Below are positions 1 to 11,689 of a stretch of DNA of 64,000 nt, piece by piece. The stretch lies in the NCBI RefSeq assembly GCF_002443255.2, contig NW_019211459.1, positions 18,262,253-18,326,252 on the forward strand, in the 5' to 3' direction. This DNA comes from Varroa destructor (taxonomy: Eukaryota; Arthropoda; Arachnida; Mesostigmata; Varroidae). Made by a program: the position numbers and the translations under genes. The notes beneath the pieces are model-generated. The model worked only from the letters and a program-made list of their open reading frames with translations. It did no database searches and had not been told where the DNA came from. Position 1 is the first letter of the stretch. Every line of letters starts with the position of its first letter.

Positions 1-1933
1 AATTGCAAACACTTAATTAAGCGCTGTAAAATGGTCGGGTCTTCTCTTCACTTGCAAGCTAGAAGCAAATTTAAATTCAGTACTCGCCCTTCCTTTTTTT
101 GAGAACCACATATTCCTTGGTCCATGTATAAATATCTAGGAGATTTCCGTTTCCATTTTTTTCGTACGGGACCCCGCAGCCATCCTGGCTCATACTTGGT
201 CTTGACCTGCCAAAAACAGAAAAGCAGGTCTACCTATTTGAGTCCATTCTGTGCTCGCTATACGTGGAGTCTCAATTAAAACACATTATTGAACCCCGAC
301 GAATCCAAATCTCATCAACTTACCTAGATTTACTGAACAAATGCCGTTCAGTATTTTCAAACATGAGTAGCTTTTCTCGTTTTCTGTCGTCAGTTATCTT
401 CTTCATCTGGCTGCATCTTGTATACCCATACATTATACAACAGTGCACCGTACTTGGTGTTCAGTCAGTGAATTAAAGCTCTTTTCCGTTGATTGCTTTG
501 TTTATAAGCTTCGCTAGTGACCCACCTCGCCGTCACCTTTGTTATCTTTCATGGTCCCGTTCCGGTTGCCCCTGAACCATATGCAACCATAGCCATATAC
601 CCTTTTGTCTTTTCTGCAGTGAACAGAAATAGGCCTAACGCAATCGTTTGTTAACCAACGCCGCCGCCGCTTTTAAGCGGCAGTGGGAGACCGTCTACGG
701 TGATATGGAATGTTCCACGCTAACGTGATCACAGCGTTCACGTGTCAGTGCATATTGATGTGAGCGCACACACGTGCGATTTTGATCATCGTCGTTGTCC
801 TTGTCATCGCTTAGCAATTAAGCATAATGCAGCGGATGACGGCAGCGAGGGCCAGCAAATAGAAAATACAAATGCATTTGATCATTTAGCAGCAGTACAA
901 CGGCAAAGATAATCAATCGATAAATGTTTATTTCTACTGGCCACAAACGAGGGTTGAACGATGCACTAGCACCGAACAACAAGCACACACGCAGACGTGC
1001 ATGTACATATAGCTGTATACGTCTACGAACGAAAACAACAAGAGATGTGGTGCTTTCCCTTCAGCAGGCGATAGAGGCGTCATCCGTAACAGAACGACTC
1101 TCTTACCAGCCGCTCTTGGACTGCTCCAAGTTCGGTTGACTCGGACCACGTGCTTTCGTGCAACGACAAGATAAAATTCACGGCCAGCGAAAGTATCAAG
1201 GGAAAACCCAAATGAAGGAGATGTTCTGATCAGTTTGGCCTATACAGACCACCCACAACATGGGTGGCCGGAGTATAAGAGGAAACTGCCCTCTAGCACA
1301 TAAACACGCAAGTTCAAGATAAACCAGATAGAGCTTGCCGATAGTGGTAAACATTTATATTTTTATCGTTTTATAGTCTAAGCTGGCAACCAGAGACACG
1401 CACTCGAAGTGTGGCCACCAACGCCACGCAAACTTCTATTTCAAATGAAAAACTAAGTAACTTTTATACATATTTCTTAAGCTCTATAATTTTCGGGTTT
1501 ATGAAGTTTTGAATGCAATATCTGAGAACAAGTTTAGAGTATAAACTAGGATGAAGACAGTTTTCTTCGCGCCTTTGCCAGTTCTCGTCTAAGGTAGGAA
1601 ACTTCGACTAATTTCTCTAGAACTAACGTGGTCACAGAATTCAAAACAGCACCTTGGTTCATAAGTACCTGTCAGCATTAAATACGTAGCTGCAGTATGC
1701 GGAGTCTTGCCAATCCATTGACGGAATTAGCTGTTTTTAGCAAACACATGGCTTTCTTATATTTTTTTTTTGTCTATAGACAAGTGTGTCAGTACAGAAC
1801 ACAATGAACGCAATACTTCGAACGGTTAACAAACTTTTATCGGGAGAGCAGGAACAAAAATGTCGCCAATAAGCTATGGCATCCCCCTTCGCGCAACTTA
1901 TTCGTAATACTGCTCTAACACTACGTTCATTTA

Positions 1934-1947
1934 CCCCCCCCCCCCCC
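1934..1947. repeat. Poly-C tract (C14)
   Basis: Uninterrupted run of 14 C on the + strand (G on the minus). Long C/G runs are rarer than A/T runs and are prone to length error in sequencing. Confidence 0.95.
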
Positions 1948-2746
1948 GCCCAATTGCGCCCCTTGGACCTCAAAGGCGCTTCTCTCAAAGGCCTTCTTTT
2001 CTCCCTTGGCAAAGCTCCATCAAACGGTCACGTGTTCGTATTCTATCGCAGCATCTCGCCAATGGCGTACGATCTAATAGGCGCTATCATATGCCAGTAT
2101 ACTGTGCCACCCCGTGCGCCTTCTCTCGGTCCATAGTAATTTACTAGAGCACAAAGTAAATAGTGCGTGGTGACGACGCCAGACAATTGCCGTTGAAGAT
2201 CTTTTTTTTTTTTTTGCTGTAACCGTTGTTGCTGGCCTACTATAATGTTGAACGGGGCCGACATAGCCCAACTTCGACAGTGACAGTCCTGGTTTAATAA
2301 GCTACAGAGGCCAAAACGAGCATTATCATTTATTTACTATACCGAACAATGGCTATGCCATATTTACTGTGTGCTTAATCCTCCTGCAACCTGCTGGTGA
2401 TCAAAGTGTATTTAAAACGCACGCGAATGCTCGGCAAATCAAAGTAAAAACATGATATAGTGCAGTAATGCCATGTATTGAGGTATGAAATATAAACTAC
2501 TGCCAAACACACAGAGTTTGTACTAATAAACAAGTATATTATGCCGCCACAAAAATCTCTGTCCATCAGCACTTCTACCTAAAGAAAACGTGTAAAGCGG
2601 GTAGCGATTAGTTGCTGGGGTGCTCCGAATAGAAGGAGATAAGCTAGCACGCGCTTAAACGTCAACATTTCACTAAAATGATTACATATATTTCCCATTC
2701 AGCGATATAGTCAAAAGTGGGCACACCAGAGTATATTGCGTTGTAT

Positions 2747-2764
2747 TATATATATATATATATA
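2747..2764. repeat. (TA)9 microsatellite
   Basis: Nine uninterrupted TA units in AT-rich non-coding sequence. Confidence 0.95.
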
Positions 2765-4783
2765 CATACAACACGCTAGCGGTATCACGAACGCTAGCAG
2801 CGGCGTCCTTAAAGGCGCAAGCTTGCGAATATGAATTTTCAATAATTCCTCCTCGATTTTCGTCATAGTCATGTCAAGGAGTGCTACGGGATCTCAATTC
2901 TGCCAAACGTCGCCGTCATGAGTGTAGGGAGGATGATGTTACGTGCATCGTTGAAGATTCATACCCCTTTCCTTCTCGGTATTAGAGATAAATATTATAT
3001 AGCGGTACCATGTGTGCAAATAAGAAGAAAAACAAGCACTGTAGATCTTGGACAATTTTTCCCTAGCCTTCTTCATTTTGGCTACCGCCACCGTAAGGAG
3101 TTCGCTGATCCGCTGACGGCGTGGAATCTATCATGACGCTCGTATTCAGCTTCTGCTGATGTTCGTAAGTACTGCCTACTTAGTAAACGAGCGAGGATTT
3201 TACCATTTTGAAATAGGCGCGCTTCGAAGGTGCACGGGCATTTGCTGTGGGAGTGTATTTATCCAGATGGCATGGTATAAATTTTTGGTTATTCGTTCTC
3301 TGACATTGCCTATGTGCGCCCGTCGGCTCTTTGCTTGGCGATTCTATTCTGTTCACCGGTTCGCATAGGATTCTTCGCATCTTTACAGGGCAACTGTTGC
3401 TTCCTGATTTTACAATAGAAGAACCTGGCACAGCTAATCCGTGAAGTAAATATTCACACGGGTTGCCTCAGATGACCCCTACCTTCCGCCTGCTGCTATG
3501 GCTGGTTATTAGATTACGCTTTAAACTGAACCTTATTTTTAATCTGTTATGTTTTTATCGCGCCTCTTTCGACATGTCCAGCTATCGCTGAGCTGCTCAT
3601 TATCTTGAATCGTAGCATCGCCTCAGCTGACTATGTTGGTAGAAAGGAAAAAGTTAGTTATCGCCTTAAACACCCCAGACGCCGGCAAGCTTACGGCAGT
3701 GATGCTAACTAGAGTACACGCAGTATAGGCGTATTTGAGACAGTGCTAACATTGTTTAACCCATAGCCGGCACCGCTGTACAATTTGCTACACAATCACT
3801 ATTTGAAGACGAGTCCCAGGAACTGGCAACGAATAGCTTAAAAGCGACTCACCTCGTTGACATCGTACCACAGCAACAAAGACGACACTAACAACAACGA
3901 TATCGAGGATCGAAGCAACCACTACTCCCAATAAAGGGGCACAGTCAGCCGTCAGGCCCGAGTATAGCGGTAACAAAAGCAAGGACAAAAATTTATAAAT
4001 ATCAACAAAGTGCAAGAATCGTATCTCCGTCACCCAGCGTACGTCCGATCACACACAAACGCCCTGTACGATAACACTTGCCCACCGGAGTTAGTTACTG
4101 ATTCGTTCAATAAGTCTATCCGCCTACCGGTCGGACGGCAGCAAAGTTGAACTGGCCGAGAGCCGCCGTCGGTGACCAAGTTGGTTCATTCGAAAAAGGT
4201 TGCTCCTGCGGTTGAAGTAGCCATGTCGCGTTGTGAATCAGAGTTGCCCTGCTGTTGTTACGAGCGATACCTTATCGCGTTTAGCCCTCTTTGGTCGTGG
4301 TCGTACACAGTGGTAGCAGCTGCTGTTATCGCTACCGTTGCCGATGTCTGAATGGCAACGTTGTTGTTATTGGCGGCAGCGACAACGACGGCGTCCACAG
4401 CGGACCTGCGAATAGCGGACGCGTCACGCCGCTTTGGTGGATTTTGCCAATAGCGTCACCTTTCGACTTTTTGTTGCTACTCAAATGCGACTGCCTTGCC
4501 GTTGGACGCTGTCATTGCCGCTACCGTTGGAGTTGTCACTTAACGCTTCGACCGCCCGCTTCGGGAGCCAGTGGTTTTCACCGCCGTTACCACGAAGGAA
4601 AGACGATAGTCCGATATTGCGGTCGCGACGGCAATGCTGCTGAGAACGGCCGACGGCGATGATGGTGGCGATGATTAAAATAAAAGACGTCAGCAAACAG
4701 TACAACGAACGTCGAAAGGAGGATGCACACTATAAAAACAGATCGGAATGGAGGCGAACAAACATATTATATATGCATGCGTT

Positions 4784-4785
4784 TG

Positions 4786-4816
<31 letters not shown>

Positions 4817-4818
4817 TG
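4784..4818. repeat. (TTG)n-(CTG)n compound microsatellite
   Basis: About four TTG units pass directly into about eight CTG units. One frame reads poly-alanine and another poly-cysteine, but no flanking exon signal supports translation. Confidence 0.95.
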
Positions 4819-6487
4819 GTTTCCCTCGAACGGTGATGCTGGTAATGATTGTGCCGGTGGTTCTAGTAGAAATCTAATAATACAGCGGTTTTGGACTTCG
4901 GAGCGTTCTTCGGGCTGCGTGCATTTATGATGTTCGTGACATCAAAGTCACAAACATGTCACCCCCTGACGGATGGAGAGACGCACAGATGAAGAGGATG
5001 GTCGCTAAACTGACCGACCACCGTCAACAGACGGCAGATCAACAGATGGACAGGCGTGCAGAACGACATGCAAGAAAAAACCCCATGGCTATAGCTTTTC
5101 TACCATCCCCTACCCGTAACAGCCTACGCCGGTAAATAACAATGAGGTATCCTGTGATTTTTGCTGTAAAGCACAAGATTCTTACTTGTGTCGCTGACTG
5201 CAAGGAGAAACTACGTACGCGCGTATACGTCCCGAAAAACACTAGCTCGAGTACGACGATGACTACTCTCGCAGGCATCTGTGCGTCTGATGACGAGAAG
5301 GGCGATCAACAATCCCTACGTTGCATAGAAAATAAGCAATGGGTCACGAATCGGTAGCAACTATCATTTGTACGGGCTGTTGCGCGTTGTCCGATCGCGG
5401 ATGTACGTAGAATAGTACGATTGTGAAGCGCAATCGGAAAGGTGTACACGATTACATTGTGTTACACTGGAGTGCGGTGACATTTGTATTCGAGTATGTT
5501 CGGGTGTGGTCAGTTCGATTGAGTGAGCGACGAAGAGAATCGCACGGAAGAGCAACGCGGCAGGAACTACAACTTGAACCATAAGTACACCTATTGAAGT
5601 TAAGTTCTTGTCAAAAAGTTATGACTCTCGATGGTACGGTCATCGAACCGGTCATAGGCTTTCGTTCTGATAAAAATCAGTGCATTTATTGCAATCTGGT
5701 CTAATCCCCTACTAAGCTACTCCATATTTTTACGATGCCTTTATGGCGCCATAATACATTTACGATATCAGCAATTTCTGGCCAATATTAGGACTTGGCT
5801 TTATTAATTACTGTTTTGTACAGGTTTCACGGTAAGAGTAAAACTCTAACAGCAACAAGGCTAATTTACTCGAGTACAAAGAGTACCCCAGACTTAGATG
5901 TAGTAACTGACTAGCATACATAACTGAGTTCAAATGGATTAATTCTAGTATAGGTTGTACATGCAAGACAAAATTACGGGGATCCGAGCAAGCGGAAACT
6001 CGTACCATACCTAAGCTATAATCAGGCCACAAAGGCCTTACTGATCATCATAAGCACCATTTTGTTCCCCTGAGTAGAGACTTTGCCTGCCTCAAACGTA
6101 GCTTGCTCTATCCACTTTCAATTTAATCCCATTCGGCCCGTTCCGATTTCGCAGGTGCCACGCTTTTTTGATAGGTCAGGCTAAATGTGGCATTTCCGTA
6201 GGTCGGGTAGGGGCAATCGGCGCGTTGACGCATGGTGCCGCCATTGTATATTTTCGTGGCGCTAACAAAATTCGCATAATTCTACTATTATTAGGGGACC
6301 TTTGGCGAATCTCACCGCAGAGCAGCCAGTGAGTTAGCGAGCTTATTTTAGTCCGAACGTCATCCGTTATTCTCGCGACGGTTATGGTTAAATGACTATG
6401 ACGCTGGCACTCAAAGACAGCAACAGAAGCATCATTAATAACGTTAAGCAGCAAAGAATCATTGCGTATTTTTGTCCATTTTTATCA

Positions 6488-6508
6488 TCGTCGTCGTCGT
6501 CGTCGTCG
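6488..6508. repeat. (TCG)7 microsatellite
   Basis: Seven TCG units preceded by TCA. The repeat is CpG-containing and uninterrupted, so CpG is evidently not strongly depleted here. Confidence 0.95.
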
Positions 6509-7528
6509 AGTATTATCATTAATGAAGATGGTGGTGATCTTGCCGTTTTTCCATATGGAAGACAGCGCTGTGCTTGGTCTCGTCGTCACTGCTATTACAG
6601 TCAATGTTCATGCTAACAACTAAGCTAAGCCGATAGTACAATATGTATGTACATAGAAATGGATTGACGATTGGCGATGATGAACTTTGATGTTGTGCTT
6701 GTCATGATCTTCGTGTTGTTCCTAATGCAGCGAAAGGAAGGGAGCGGGCGAGTAAACGGACGCCGGTGGGTGACGCCGGTATTTGCCCGAGTTAAATATC
6801 ATCATCGCGCGGCAGCAATAGTAACAACTGCTAATGGTACTGCACTAAAAGCGGGCCATCCTCTTAGCCATCTTCAAAGTCGTCACTGCTGCCATTCTGG
6901 TAGCAGACAGTCTTTATGGCAAATTATACGTACGTCTGCAGTTCTGTACACGTGTGACTATACAAGTTTGTCTGCGTACGTCTCTGTGCGTTACGGCCCC
7001 CTCGATAGAGGCTAAACCAGCAACAGTTGTAACTACTATTGTTGTTTTGATGGCGGAAAGGCGCAATGCCACAGAGCGGCTGCTACTGCCCCCAGACGGC
7101 AATGCTCTTCATAAACGTTATTATTAGGACATTTTGTTGTGTTGATCATTCTTCAGATTTGCTTCTTGTTCTTCATTTTCTCTTTTTTTCAACTGTAATT
7201 TCTCAGTAATTTGCTGTTTGGACGTTTGCTCACGGTTGCCGATGTTGTAATCGGCAGTATTCGCCTCGGTAAGTTGTCTCGTCGCAGTTAGTTGCATCCG
7301 ATAACACGCGCATTTAAAGACAACGCCGATAGGGCCGCTACTGCAGGACAGTTTAGACAAGCAGGCGCATGACAGGGCGACGACGGTCACAGCAAGATCA
7401 GCTCGATTTAGCGATGATGTGGAATCAGCCGGCAGTGAAGCAATAACCCTATGCTGATAATGATGATTATATCATTATTACAGTGTGATAACGGTAAGAA
7501 TACGATAACAATGGACGAGTGTCAATGT

Positions 7529-7547
7529 TATTAATAATAATAATATA

Positions 7548-7572
<25 letters not shown>
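7529..7572. repeat. (TAA)n then (CA)12 microsatellite
   Basis: A short TTA/TAA tract is followed after a few bases by 12 CA units (7549-7572). Confidence 0.95.
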
Positions 7573-7582
<10 letters not shown>

Positions 7583-9140
7583 AGAAGCGTAAGAATTACG
7601 GAGCCAACCATGACTGACGTTTTTTACGAAAGTATTATGGTAGATAAAACGAGCCTTGATGGATCATGGGTAGTCGACGAACTTGAGAATGCAGATCTGT
7701 ACCTAATATTTGACCTTTGGCGTGTTTTCGAGTGTATGATGGCTTCAGAAAGTCTTTGAAAAAGTACATTCAGTACACAAAGAAATGATACATATAATTC
7801 GATTTATTGTCGTTCGTAGCGAACACAATACTAATGTGTGGTCACGTTTGTCACGCTTCTCTGTAAGCGGTCTGCTCGGATCCTCTCGCCATCAGCTCGT
7901 ACAGAGTTTTTTTGCCGGCTGTTATCTTCATTGGCAGTACTGTCCCTCATTATTACCAGATCTATAAAGGCCAACCAAACGCTAACTAAGCGGTACAACA
8001 TTGCTTAAAAAAACAACACAAGCTGAAGTTGAGGCTCTGAGCGGCGTTGCCTTGTTCGACGAAGCTTGGCCGTACTTTGCCTCTTAGTTGCGGAATGGCC
8101 GTGGTGGCGTCGTGTTTGTTGACCCTATATGACCTACGAAATCACTTGCAACATTTCGAGAAATGCGAAGGGGTTAGCTGTTAAAACGAACTTCTTTCCA
8201 TTGCTTTGTGAGCAATGTTTCCATTCCGCAGTGCTCTAGTATTTGCCCTGGTGTTGTTGCTCTTAGTGTAAATTCATTTCTTAGACAGGATAAAAGAATT
8301 CAGCTCTTTTTGCCGTTTCCTGAATGAGATGATACTGAGACTCATTAACAGGCTCTACTGTAGCCCTCCTTCCTTCTTTCTCCCCCTATTTCGGCTTTTT
8401 TTCATAACCTAGTCACTGCTGTAGCAGAGCAATGCAAAAGAAGCAGCGGGACGATAAGCGCCACTAGCACTGCTTGCGTTTTATTGGTCAAGGGCACTGC
8501 ACTTCCTGTAGTTCCTAATGGGGGCACCTCGTTTTCACTTTTTGTTCTGCCGTCAGAGCTATCTGCATTTTTGCCGTAAGCTCCGACTGCAATTTCACCC
8601 CCAAACTTTCCCCTATGTCTTGTTCCTAGACGCAGCTTAGTGGTCCTCCATCCGGAGCTTTACTGAGTGGCGATAAACTCGACGCAGAGAAATGAACAAC
8701 ATAGGACAGCTCGCTTGATCTCATATTTAACGATGGTTATGCATAGCCCATACATAGCAGCGGAATACGTCTCTTCCGAACAAAGCAGACCACAGGGCGG
8801 ACCGTAAGGTTCAAAGAACATTGCAGGAATTACAGAATAAAGACACATACGGAGTGCACTAGCAGACAACGACAGAGATGCCTTTGAAGCGGTACGACAA
8901 AAGCATTTCGTTCAAACAAAAGCCAAAACAGCAGGCCAAACTTGGTTGCTGCCTGGATGGCAGGTCTTTAGCGTGTTGTTGGTGTCTAGTGCGTCGGACC
9001 ATCGCAGGGGCGAACAGGCAATCAGGTGCCGCCAACGTCACCACCACTAAGGCAAGACTGCTGTCACCAGCCAGAATTTCCGCGGCAGAACCGGCAGAGG
9101 TGGTCGCCGGCGGGTTTTTGTTCTTTTGCTTCGTTACCAG

Positions 9141-9246
9141 TGTCCAACAGCGACAAAGACAGTTTCTCTCTCGCGCCAGCGGTTCCTGAGACTGCCTCAG
9201 TGGCGGGGGCTGTGGCCGCTGGCGGCCATAATTATCATAACCATCG
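9141..9246 (+). CDS. Candidate internal exon, unknown product
   Basis: What is seen: a strong acceptor-like sequence (T-rich run, then CAG at 9138-9140) opens a 106-base frame that reads on to a TAG at about 9251-9253. A GT that could act as a donor lies at 9247 (context TCG|GTGGTA). In this frame the peptide begins SNSDKDSFSLAPAVPE and is followed by an Ala/Gly/Val-rich part and a His/Asn-rich end. The amino acid mix is soluble and varied, unlike the low-complexity frames nearby. No family is recognised and neither neighbouring exon was found, so the frame could be chance in a GC-rich island (about 8.87-9.30 kb) that is open in several frames. Confidence 0.22.
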
Positions 9247-9750
9247 GTGGTAGTGTGAAAAAAACTCGACGGTAGCCGCCCGGGCGTCGACCGGCCGACA
9301 ACTGCAAAAGCGCTCTAATTTGAGTTTCTTTTCCCTTTCTTCGTTCTAGTTCTAAAAAACTCATTAGGATATTTTATCATACACAAACCTATGTACAGTT
9401 CACTAGCAGGTTTTTGGTCGTAATAGTGATTATGACAATAATACGGTAGCAGTATTATTATGACGTGGCAATTTATAATGCTCGTCATGGCGGGCTTTCT
9501 AGCTGTTTCGAATTCAACTTTTTCGCAGAGCTGCCCACGTCAACAACAGTCACAGCTGCGCCGGGTCACCACATTGACGAAATTAATACGTTCACTATTC
9601 AACCTTCATTGTCAACCAGCGTCCTCCGTCTTTTTTTCTCTCGCATTCTACATAGATATGTCTATATTCGTATATGAATACGTTAATAGGAAAAAGCTAC
9701 GTTGGCTTTGCTCTACTGGGGTTATCCCATGGGCTGTCGCCTTGTCGCAT

Positions 9751-9770
9751 CAAGGTTCCATAGAACCTTG
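9751..9770. repeat. Perfect 8+4+8 inverted repeat
   Basis: CAAGGTTC and GAACCTTG flank a 4-base CATA loop, giving a perfect 8-base-pair stem. No gene or terminator role is evident in a eukaryote. Confidence 0.9.
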
Positions 9771-9902
9771 GGGGGTGGCGGGGGATTGGACGGGGTTGGG
9801 ACAATGGAGCGCTAGATGGGTGGGTTATAAGCGACTCTATGAGTCTGGTTGGGTCTTGCGCATGTGCAGACTCGAGTAGAGCCGAATAGCGACAGTGAAT
9901 AA

Positions 9903-9931
9903 ACCCCTCATACGAGTAATGTATGGGGGGT
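9903..9931. repeat. 11-bp inverted repeat with 7-base loop
   Basis: ACCCCTCATAC is followed by a 7-base loop and GTATGGGGGGT. Ten of 11 positions pair and the eleventh is a T/G wobble, so a + strand transcript would pair fully. Confidence 0.88.
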
Positions 9932-10227
9932 ACACATGCAGACAAACGAAATACCGACGTTGAGAGCCTTGGGGGACGCTCTCGATGTTCGCAGACCTGC
10001 AACTACGGCGCTGATGCTGCGATCGGTCAAGCGAACCTATGAAGTAGTTAACACCGGATGAATCGGGATGGAAACGCCTGAACTGAGTTCCCTTTGCGTC
10101 GCCATATTACATTTGGCATTGTAAGCAATACATGCTTATATGTATATAAAACAGGAAGAGATACATAAGCTATTGAAGCCATAGTCAACCGCGTTGTCGC
10201 CTAAGAGATGAGATTTTTGTGTATGAA

Positions 10228-10230
<3 letters not shown>

Positions 10231-10268
<38 letters not shown>

Positions 10269-10289
10269 CTGGGTGTGTGTGTGTGTGTG
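10231..10289. repeat. (GT)n microsatellite, about 59 bases
   Basis: About 16 GT units, a short interruption (ATGTGTCTGG), then about nine more. It is the longest dinucleotide repeat in the window. Confidence 0.97.
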
Positions 10290-11182
10290 CGTAGAAAATA
10301 GGAATCGCTGAGGAGAGGTTGTATGGATCGACAAATTGAACTGCCGGCATAAATGAATGGTGAACACTTCTATCGCTCCGTCGCGCCAAACCCTTGTCGG
10401 TCGAAAGGTCGAAGGACCGAGGTCCGAAGCGAATAATCCACGGCCCGCAAATACGGGTTCAGCTAGTTACTTGGTCCATATGATCATGGTGTCACCGTAC
10501 GAGTACCCATACAACGATGTTACGATGTTCTTTTGACGCGCGAGCATTGAGACCGATCTAGGCTTGCTGCCTAGTCGTTATGGAAGGAGCCAAGCTACTA
10601 GCATAGACGCTGGCATTGTTGAGTCCTAGACATGAGGTAAATTAGGCGTAAAATTTGACTAAAAGTATAACAATCTGAGGCGTTTCAATTAAGTAGGGTT
10701 AACGAGACAACCAGCTGTCTGGGGAACACCTACATATGCATCATATCTTAATTGATAACATCCATACGATTTTCCATTATTCCATAAGCATAAATAAGTT
10801 TATATCTGTGTACTAGCCGTCGAAAAAAGTGTACCGTTTCTATACGTTTGCGTAAATTTATTCTACCACATAAATTGTGTGATTAATTTCTAAAAATGTC
10901 CGCTGGGGGGCTATAAAGAAATCCTATGTTGGCTATGAACATTATTGTCACACCATCAATATCTCTGCGCACAGATTCTCTGTCACTTGTAGCGGGTGGC
11001 GTACGAAGCCCCGCCTAACGTGAGCGTCCTACTATATCGCCTTCTAGCAAATGACTGGGATAGAGGCTGTAAACATCAACAACAGACTCAGCTAGAACGA
11101 CTATCATCCGGCATAAATATAACGTTGGAGCAAAAGGCGAGATGGTGACTGGACAGATTTGTATTAATTAGCGCTGATCCTG

Positions 11183-11213
11183 TCTGCCTGCCTGCCTGCC
11201 GGCCTGCCTGCCT
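11183..11213. repeat. (TGCC)n tetranucleotide repeat
   Basis: Seven to eight imperfect TGCC units with one GGCC interruption. Confidence 0.93.
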
Positions 11214-11313
11214 ATCTGTCCAGCATTAGGAAAGACGATTATATTAGCGGCGTGCAGACGTATGTTGTGAATATATTAAGCTGGCACGTCGACTAGGGGC
11301 GACCGATGTACGA

Positions 11314-11685
11314 ATGCCTCCGGACAGAGACTTGCAGAATTACAATAGTTATACTGATAGTAGTACTCGTCGTAGCCTTCAGCTGACCGGGACCATCAAG
11401 CCAATGGTCTGTTCCCACTGCGGAGGACGGCGAGTATCAAATAAGTTCAACTTCTTGGAGAAGTTCACGTTCTCCAAACTAGACAATATAAAAATGCTCG
11501 CCTACCAGTTGAAATATAGTTTCATATTGGATTCTGTTAATTGTCACAAATCGGTCTTATTGACAGTCAGAGGAACTGTAGGTCTTTCTACTCTAGCCTT
11601 CGATGTTTGTAGACAAGTCATAAAGCATGAAGCTTTAGTGATGAATGGAATGGACTTATTCGGTTTCCTAAGTCTTAGTGTATAG
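11314..11685 (+). CDS. Candidate ORF with a CxxC motif, unknown
   Basis: A 123-codon frame from ATG to TAG. The first 60 codons look coding-like in third-position use and contain a CSHCGGRR motif at about residues 33-40, a CxxC pair that could be half of a zinc site. A Phe/Lys-rich part (NKFNFLEKFTFSKLDNIK) follows. The second half is more AT-rich and hydrophobic. No family is recognised, no partner CxxC is present, and no promoter or poly-A signal ties it to a transcript. A 123-codon frame is expected a few times by chance in 64 kb, so this is only a candidate. Other readings are an exon whose 3' end lies within the frame, or a transposon scrap. Confidence 0.25.
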   Translation: MPPDRDLQNYNSYTDSSTRRSLQLTGTIKPMVCSHCGGRRVSNKFNFLEKFTFSKLDNIKMLAYQLKYSFILDSVNCHKSVLLTVRGTVGLSTLAFDVCRQVIKHEALVMNGMDLFGFLSLSV

Positions 11686-11689
11686 TATT

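Larger units (their letters stand above)
1..4780. other. Non-coding stretch, no gene supported
   Basis: All frames are interrupted and the few open stretches of 60-120 codons lack paired splice signals. A 72-codon ATG frame at 2918-3136 (+) has a G at -3 but resembles nothing I recognise. The part at 4290-4670 is GC-rich and open on both strands because it is built of GTT/GCT/GCC-like triplets, so it is more likely low-complexity DNA than a gene. Homopolymer runs occur at 1934-1947 (C14) and 2202-2215 (T14), and a TA run at 2747-2764. Confidence 0.55.
4820..8870. other. Non-coding stretch with triplet and CA repeats
   Basis: No gene is supported. Short open frames on both strands overlap one another and none has matching splice sites. 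It holds the TCG tract at 6488-6508 and the TAA/CA compound at 7529-7572. Confidence 0.55.
9260..11310. other. Mostly non-coding; 139-codon frame, hairpins and GT repeat
   Basis: An ATG frame at 9460-9879 (+) is 139 codons long and starts with a hydrophobic stretch (MTWQFIMLVMAGFLAVSNST) that would pass as a signal peptide. The rest is unlike a known protein and overlaps another open frame, so I do not call it. Two small inverted repeats lie at 9751-9770 and 9903-9931. A long GT repeat is at 10231-10289 and a TGCC tract at 11183-11213. Confidence 0.5.

Noticed and set aside
4291..4662. 123-codon + frame rich in Val, Cys, Arg and Gly
   Set aside because: Composition follows GTT/TGC-type triplets and the opposite strand is equally open. 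There is no start, splice or domain evidence.
9460..9879. 139-codon ATG frame with a signal-peptide-like start
   Set aside because: The rest of the frame overlaps another open frame and shows no domain or splice signal. Frames of this length are expected by chance in a window this size.
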